Shown in pieces: positions 6,522 through 10,589 of a DNA stretch of 10,589 nucleotides. Numbering within the stretch: position 1 is the first letter of the stretch; each line of letters opens with the position of its first letter. Source of the DNA: Vairimorpha apis BRL 01 (lineage: Eukaryota; Microsporidia; Nosematidae); contig KE647280.1 in assembly GCA_000447185.1 (NCBI GenBank), positions 1 through 10,589 on the forward strand. Reading direction: 5' to 3'. Below the pieces are notes generated by a model. The model saw only the letters and a list, made by a program, of their open reading frames with translations, was not told the DNA's origin and made no database searches. Position numbers and translations under genes: made by a program.

Positions 6522-7715
6522 CATAATAAGACGAGAAAATACTAAAAATAAAATTTTATATTCGAAATTTTTTTTTCTATGATTTTTAATTTAATTGTAT
6601 ACAATAACAAACATGTTATACAAAATGATAAAATAAATCAAATTTATATTTCTCAGAGTTTTTTTTAATTGTAAATAACTGAAAATTTTCTATAAAATTC
6701 TAAAAATCGATGTATAGTACATATTTGATTAATTTTATTCATAAATAATTTTAATAAAAATCAATATAAAATTATATAATTTATTTATATTTTATATTTT
6801 ATACAGATATAAAAAATTAATATATTTTTATTTTAATTATGTTTATTTATTTAACATTCCTCCTTAATTTATAAAAAATCAATTTATTTTAAAATTGGAC
6901 ATTAATTTCATTTATAAAAAACGAATAAAACAACATTATTTGGCTTAGATATTTATTATTTTATTTTTTTGATTAATTTGTAAATTTTAATTATATATAA
7001 CATAAAATTCAATTTATTTTAAAATATTATCACTTAATGTAATAAATATAATCAAATCTTGTTAAAAAAAATTTAAGTAAACTTTTTTTAAATAAAATTT
7101 TAATTTTTTATGACATATATAAATATTTAATTTAATTTGTAAAATTATTTTTATAAAATAATAATTAAAAAAGAAATTTAATTATTAAATTGTTAAAATA
7201 ATATTGAAAAATATTGATTTAAAAGCTTAAAATACTTTTTAGAAAACAAAACAAAAAAATAATTGTAAATCAAGAAGATGAAAAAATTAAAATCATATTT
7301 TTACCAATATATTAAAAATTACAAATAAAAAATAATTAATTTATTTTATTAAAGATTAGATTTTGATTTTTATAATATAAATATATAATATATTAAATTT
7401 TTTAAATTACATAAACATATTTTTCTTTCATTGAACAATTTTTATATTTTTGTGTTTACAAAAAAATTATTTTGTATATATCGCATGAAGAAAATTTTCT
7501 CTTTTTAGTTAAAATAATACAATTTTTAAAAAATATGACAAATATAAATTAAGTAAGTAGAAAAAAATGTATTATTTATTTTGAACTTATCTTAAGCAAA
7601 TAATAAACATTTTTTTAAATTATTTATATATTAATTAAAAAAAATTCATTAGTTTTATAATTTTCAAAAATTAATTATTTTATTGATTTTTAATTTAAAT
7701 TTGAAAAATAAAATT

Positions 7716-7829
7716 TCAAAATAACTTGGGCCTTTGATCTAAGAAATTATATTACATAACGTGATATAATTCTTTTAGTATACAATCAGATAACTGCATT
7801 TTTAAATAATTAAATGTATTTGATTTTTG
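7716..7829 (-). pseudogene. Short coding-like relic with one internal stop (unidentified)
   Basis: On the minus strand a frame open from 7829 contains ATG 7797-7799 and reads as a plausible helix-rich peptide (KMQLSDCILKELYHVM). It then meets TAA at 7752-7754 and continues YNFLDQRPKLF to TGA at 7716-7718. The stretch holds GGGCC and several GC-bearing codons, unlike the spacer around it. I do not recognise a family. It may be a decayed gene or transposon fragment. The support is composition and peptide look only. Confidence 0.25.
7741..7774. other. Inverted repeat / hairpin, 14 paired bases
   Basis: AAGAAATTATATTAC (7741-7755) pairs with GTGATATAATTCTT (7761-7774) around an ATAAC loop, with one bulged A and one G-T pair. 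It lies inside the relic island about 90 bases before the next start codon. It could be a structured RNA, a dyad site or chance. Confidence 0.35.
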
Positions 7830-7866
7830 TTAAATTAAATTATAAATATTTTAAAAAAATTAATCC

Positions 7867-8726
7867 ATGAAAAAAATATTTTCTTTTTACAATTTTTAAA
7901 TATTATTTACGGATCATGTCCTATAAATATTCTTTACAATTTATTAAACAAACCTTTGATTTTTGACACAATCTCAGACATTATCAAAGTAAATTTGCCT
8001 TGCCAAATTTTATATAATGACAAAGAATTTATTCACAAATATAAAACAGAAAATGATAATAATTTTGATGAAGAACATGTTCTTAAAAGAAAAAATATTT
8101 ATTATTTTACTATCGATAAAACATGCTTAATTATGAATAATTATAATAAAGACAAACCATATATATTTGAATATAAGGATTTTAAATGGGATATAAATAC
8201 TTTAGATTATTCTAAAATTATTTATATGTCTAGTATGTTAGATACATTTATAAATTTAATTAAAGACAAATGTACGATCTATATATGTGCATTTAATTTT
8301 ACAATAAAAAATAAAGATTTATATATGAAAAAATATTCTATTGAAAATCAATTATATAATCTCTTAGACCATAAACAATTTGTAAAATTTATTGACTATA
8401 ACTACCTCAACAGAGTTATCGATTATAATAATTCTCATGATTCTATTTGTATTAAAAAAAATGAATATGCTTACGTTTTTCCAATATTTTACAATGATTT
8501 AAAATTGGAAACTCTTTTTAATATTTCAACCGTTAAAAATAATATAATGACAGATTTTTTACCTATAACAGTTTTTCATGACGTTAGTTTATTAATATAT
8601 AATTTAATTTGTAAAAATAAAATGAAATTAAAAAATTTATTGAAATTTTTATTATTGATAGTAAACAAAATGATGAATTTTGCTGTAATGTGTTGTGCCG
8701 AATTATTGAAGATTCAAAATTTATGA
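7867..8726 (+). CDS. Unrecognised helical protein, N-terminal segment (weak Ufd2/E4-core resemblance)
   Basis: The best start is ATG 7867, preceded directly by CC (TTAATCC ATG). After MKK the frame must drop by one in the A7 run 7870-7876 to reach the long open frame. That frame is open back to 7839 but has no ATG until deep inside the protein. The TTG at 7956 is not a convincing start. The product is rich in Asn, Lys, Ile and Tyr and mostly helical, with no signal peptide or clear motif. The stretch near its end (FLPITVFHDVSLLIYNLICKN) loosely follows the 'FYDKF.IRY.IS.IFK.LW.N' segment of Ufd2/UBE4B, the E4 enzyme that extends ubiquitin chains. That is a low-confidence identity. A second possible start, ATG 7916, would need a shift of the opposite sign at 7960-7964. 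Real coding leaves this frame at 8630-8635. Confidence 0.6.
7870..7876 (+). other. Frame break just after a start codon: A7 run
   Basis: ATG AAA AAA ATA... in the start frame reaches TAA at 7897-7899. In the -1 frame the reading MKKNIFFLQFLNIIYGSCP runs on into the long ORF. One more A joins them. The phase does not give a tandem slippery heptamer. Confidence 0.55.
8630..8635 (+). other. Frame break in the last gene: A6 run forming A_AAA_AAT
   Basis: The upstream frame reads TTA AAA AAT TTA, and the downstream ORF is the -1 frame, open from 8621. With one more A the join reads KMKLKKFIEIFIIDSKQNDE. The two frames overlap from 8621 to 8726, so the break must lie in that interval, and this run is the best candidate. 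Confidence 0.7.
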
Positions 8727-9244
8727 ATACTTTGTTAAATAAAACTGAAAAAATATCTAAAAATTCATTAAATATATATAAAAAATATATTTATGATTTA
8801 AAAAAAGAACTTAATTTTTTGAATAGTGAATCAGTTGACGATATAAATATTAAAAAAGAAAGAAGTAAAAATTTAGCTAAATTTTTCAAAATTTTTGAAT
8901 ACTTTTACAATATTAACAATAGTTTACTTTTAGAAAAAATTTCAATTATGTTAAATGATGAAAAATTATCTAGTGATTTATTTTTTCAATTTAATTATAA
9001 AATGATTGAAATTTATATTGCAATAAAAACAAGAATACAAAGATTTTTTTTCAATTTTGAACACATTCCTACATTGCAGGTTAATGAGAATATTTTAGAT
9101 AGCTACAATTATTTTTTTAAAGTTTATTTTACATATGTAAAAAATTTTGAAAAAGAAAACAATATTATAGAAAACATGCGATCAATAAGCAGATCAGATT
9201 GGCTCAAACTTAAAAGATTAAATCGAAAAATAATAAAAAATTAA
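8630..9244 (+). CDS. Unrecognised helical protein, C-terminal segment (weak Ufd2/E4-core resemblance)
   Basis: The second main piece of the same gene, ending at TAA 9242-9244. A GTG at 8690 is internal. It is helical and rich in Lys, Asn and Phe. Its order of segments loosely tracks the Ufd2/UBE4B core: KKFIEIFIIDS against 'KQFVRYINMLINDT'; ERSKNLAKFFKIFEYF followed by LLLEKISIMLND and FNYKMIEI against 'ERVSRSYLALATETV...RLAAMLNFNLQQL'; and a last helix pair against '..F..AIADDQRSYS.ELFE'. The match is pattern-like, with few identities. No U-box follows in any frame I read, so if it is Ufd2-like it lacks the E2-binding module. The joined protein (7867-9244) is about 459 residues, half the length of Ufd2. 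It could equally be a lineage-specific helical protein. Confidence 0.65.
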   Translation, partial: KKFIEIFIIDSKQNDEFCCNVLCRIIEDSKFMNTLLNKTEKISKNSLNIYKKYIYDLKKELNFLNSESVDDINIKKERSKNLAKFFKIFEYFYNINNSLLLEKISIMLNDEKLSSDLFFQFNYKMIEIYIAIKTRIQRFFFNFEHIPTLQVNENILDSYNYFFKVYFTYVKNFEKENNIIENMRSISRSDWLKLKRLNRKIIKN

Positions 9245-9588
9245 TTATTATTTTGTTTTTAGTTTTTTATATACAAATAGGTTTTCTTATAAATCTATGA
9301 TGTATAATTTTAATTTAAAATAAATAAAAAACTAATTTTTTATTAAATTATTATTTCATTTTTTGTCAAAATTTATTAATCTGTTTTTTACTTTTTAGAA
9401 ATTTACACTTTTTAGCCTAAATAATTTACATTTGAACTTTTAATACTGTTAAATTAAGTGTAGAATGTTAATAAAAAACAATTTAAAAAATTTATTGAAT
9501 AATTATTTTAGAAGTATATACGTTCAAATATTAAAATCTTTAATTTAACGAAAAAATGAAAACATTATATTAAAACTATAAATGATTA

Positions 9589-9604
9589 AATATTTGCACA
9601 TAAT
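9589..9604. repeat. 16-base repeat, copy 2 (AATATTTGCACATAAT)
   Basis: Second copy of the repeat at 4208-4223. It lies about 345 bases past the stop of the last gene. The flanks do not match beyond the 16 bases. Confidence 0.3.
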
Positions 9605-10013
9605 CAAGATTAAAAATTGTATCTTATTGTAAAAACCATTATTGTTAAATTATCAAATATATTAAATAAAAATGAAAAGTTAATATACAAATAATTTTTT
9701 TAATTATAAATTTTACACTTTTTTAATATTTATTTTATAAAAACTTATCATATTAAAAAAAAGAAAACATCAATTGTCAATTTAACATTTAAAGAAATAT
9801 TTTGTTATTTAAGTAATTATTGTTAGTATAATCATAATTTAAATAACAAATAGAATGAATTTTTTTGAAATTAAATTTGTTATTTTACAAAATAATATCT
9901 AAAAAGAAAAATTCTTTATAAAATATAAAAAATAACATTACAAAACCCAATAAAATAAGAAATAACAATTTTACTTAACAGATTTTTATGTCTTTATAAT
10001 ATAAATTTTTTTT

Positions 10014-10073
10014 GATAAGGTGCGCTATACTGTTTTTCATGACCTATACATAAATTCTATAGTGTCTTTGTAA
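10014..10073. other. Less AT-rich island, possible gene relic on either strand
   Basis: Sixty bases with markedly more G and C than the flanks. On the plus strand they read DKVRYTVFHDLYINSIVSL then TAA. On the minus strand part reads GHEKQYSAPYQKKF, the tail continuing into the left flank. Neither has a start codon or a family match that I recognise, and neither extends with a single shift. Confidence 0.2.
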
Positions 10074-10589
10074 CTATTTTGTTAAAATTTAAATTAAATT
10101 AAAAAAGATATCTAATTATAAATGTAGAAATTAAACATTTGAAAAATTTTTTAATTTAATAAACATTTAAAATTTTATTATATTTATATTTCATATAATT
10201 AAAAATTCTTTATTTTTTTAAATACAATATTGATAAATTTTTTAGATTTATTTTTGTATAAATAATATTACAAAAAAATTTCGAAATAAGCTCCTTTTAA
10301 AAATGTATTATTAAAATTAAAATTTCTTATAAAAATATTAATTTATATTATTTCGCACTAATTTTGAAAAAAGATCATTTAATGGTCATTTATATAGAAC
10401 TCTAATAAATTTTTATTTAATAGTTATCTGGAGATATATTTAAAAACTAATCAATTGTTTTATATTTTAACAAAACACAAAAACTAAATTTTAGCTAATA
10501 TTAAAATATTTAATTGATTGTATATAATCATTCTATAAACATATTAAAGATATAAAAATATACTAATAATTAGTTTTTCGAAAAATGTT

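Larger units (their letters stand above)
6522..7866. other. Non-coding AT-rich spacer with one less AT-rich island
   Basis: About 1.35 kb between two plus-strand genes. An AATAAA lies at 6547-6552, 26 bases after the LRR stop, and could be its poly(A) signal. The rest is A/T runs, apart from a C-rich spot at 6857-6864 and an island at about 7716-7829, described separately. Confidence 0.55.
9245..10589. other. Non-coding AT-rich sequence to the right edge
   Basis: About 1.35 kb of A/T-rich DNA with no recognisable gene. It holds the second copy of the 16-base repeat (9589-9604) and a less AT-rich island at 10014-10073. TTTACACTTTTT occurs twice (about 9403 and 9712), probably by chance. Confidence 0.55.

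Noticed and set aside
6853..6865. AGGAGG followed by ATG on the minus strand, a perfect bacterial ribosome binding site
   Set aside because: It leads into a four-codon reading (M-L-N-K-stop), and the window is clearly eukaryotic.
6879..7025. 17-base direct repeat TCAATTTATTTTAAAAT at 6879-6895 and 7009-7025
   Set aside because: With only one C and the rest A/T, a few such matches are expected by chance in 10 kb of this composition.
7916..7966. ATG 7916 as the start of the last gene
   Set aside because: It needs a shift of the opposite sign to all other breaks, while CC-ATG 7867 needs the same -1 shift in a longer run. It is kept only as an alternative.
7867..9244. RasGAP, cullin or exportin identity for the last gene
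   Set aside because: I looked for the RasGAP arginine/FLR motifs, cullin neddylation-site residues and HEAT regularity and found none convincing.
1..10589. tRNA, rRNA, CRISPR arrays or telomeric repeats
   Set aside because: No GTTCRA-type T-arm with matching stems, no regularly spaced repeats and no short tandem G-rich array were seen on either strand.

Overview
The window reads as a nuclear segment of a very AT-rich, reduced eukaryote, most likely a microsporidian. The coding content is eukaryotic: a coatomer alpha subunit end, a WW/HECT ubiquitin ligase and a large leucine-rich-repeat protein. The proteins are shorter and more divergent than fungal or animal relatives, and no introns are needed. 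The three visible start codons each have CC or CCC within about 10 bases upstream, in a background with very little C; a CCC/GGG-like motif just before the start codon is an established microsporidian signal. The genus cannot be read from the sequence.

Layout. Bases 1-379 (+) are the 3' end of the alpha-COP gene, open at the left edge. Bases 1375-3031 (-) are one Rsp5/NEDD4-type E3 ligase gene (degenerate C2, degenerate WW, canonical WW, HECT N-lobe, HECT C-lobe) lying in three reading frames. Bases 4466-6521 (+) are one gene of about 26 leucine-rich repeats, also in three frames. Bases 7867-9244 (+) are one gene for an unrecognised helical protein, with weak resemblance to the Ufd2/E4 ubiquitin-chain elongation core but no U-box, again in three frames. 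The gaps (about 1.0, 1.4, 1.35 and 1.35 kb) are almost pure A/T and appear non-coding, apart from a few less AT-rich islands that look like gene relics or tiny ORFs. More than half of the window is non-coding, which suggests an expanded rather than compact microsporidian genome.

The most striking pattern is six reading-frame breaks, two in each of the three complete genes. Every break is in the -1 direction, each can be placed on an A or T run of 6-8 bases, and each is repaired by one more base in that run. No nonsense substitutions interrupt the domains. Homopolymer under-calling in sequencing or assembly is the simplest explanation. Genuine run shortening rescued by polymerase slippage, or programmed -1 frameshifting at some sites, are testable alternatives.

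Functionally the genes are separate housekeeping or signalling genes rather than an operon: vesicle coat, ubiquitin ligation, LRR protein interaction, and possibly ubiquitin-chain elongation. I found no rRNA, tRNA, CRISPR array, intact transposon or viral gene.
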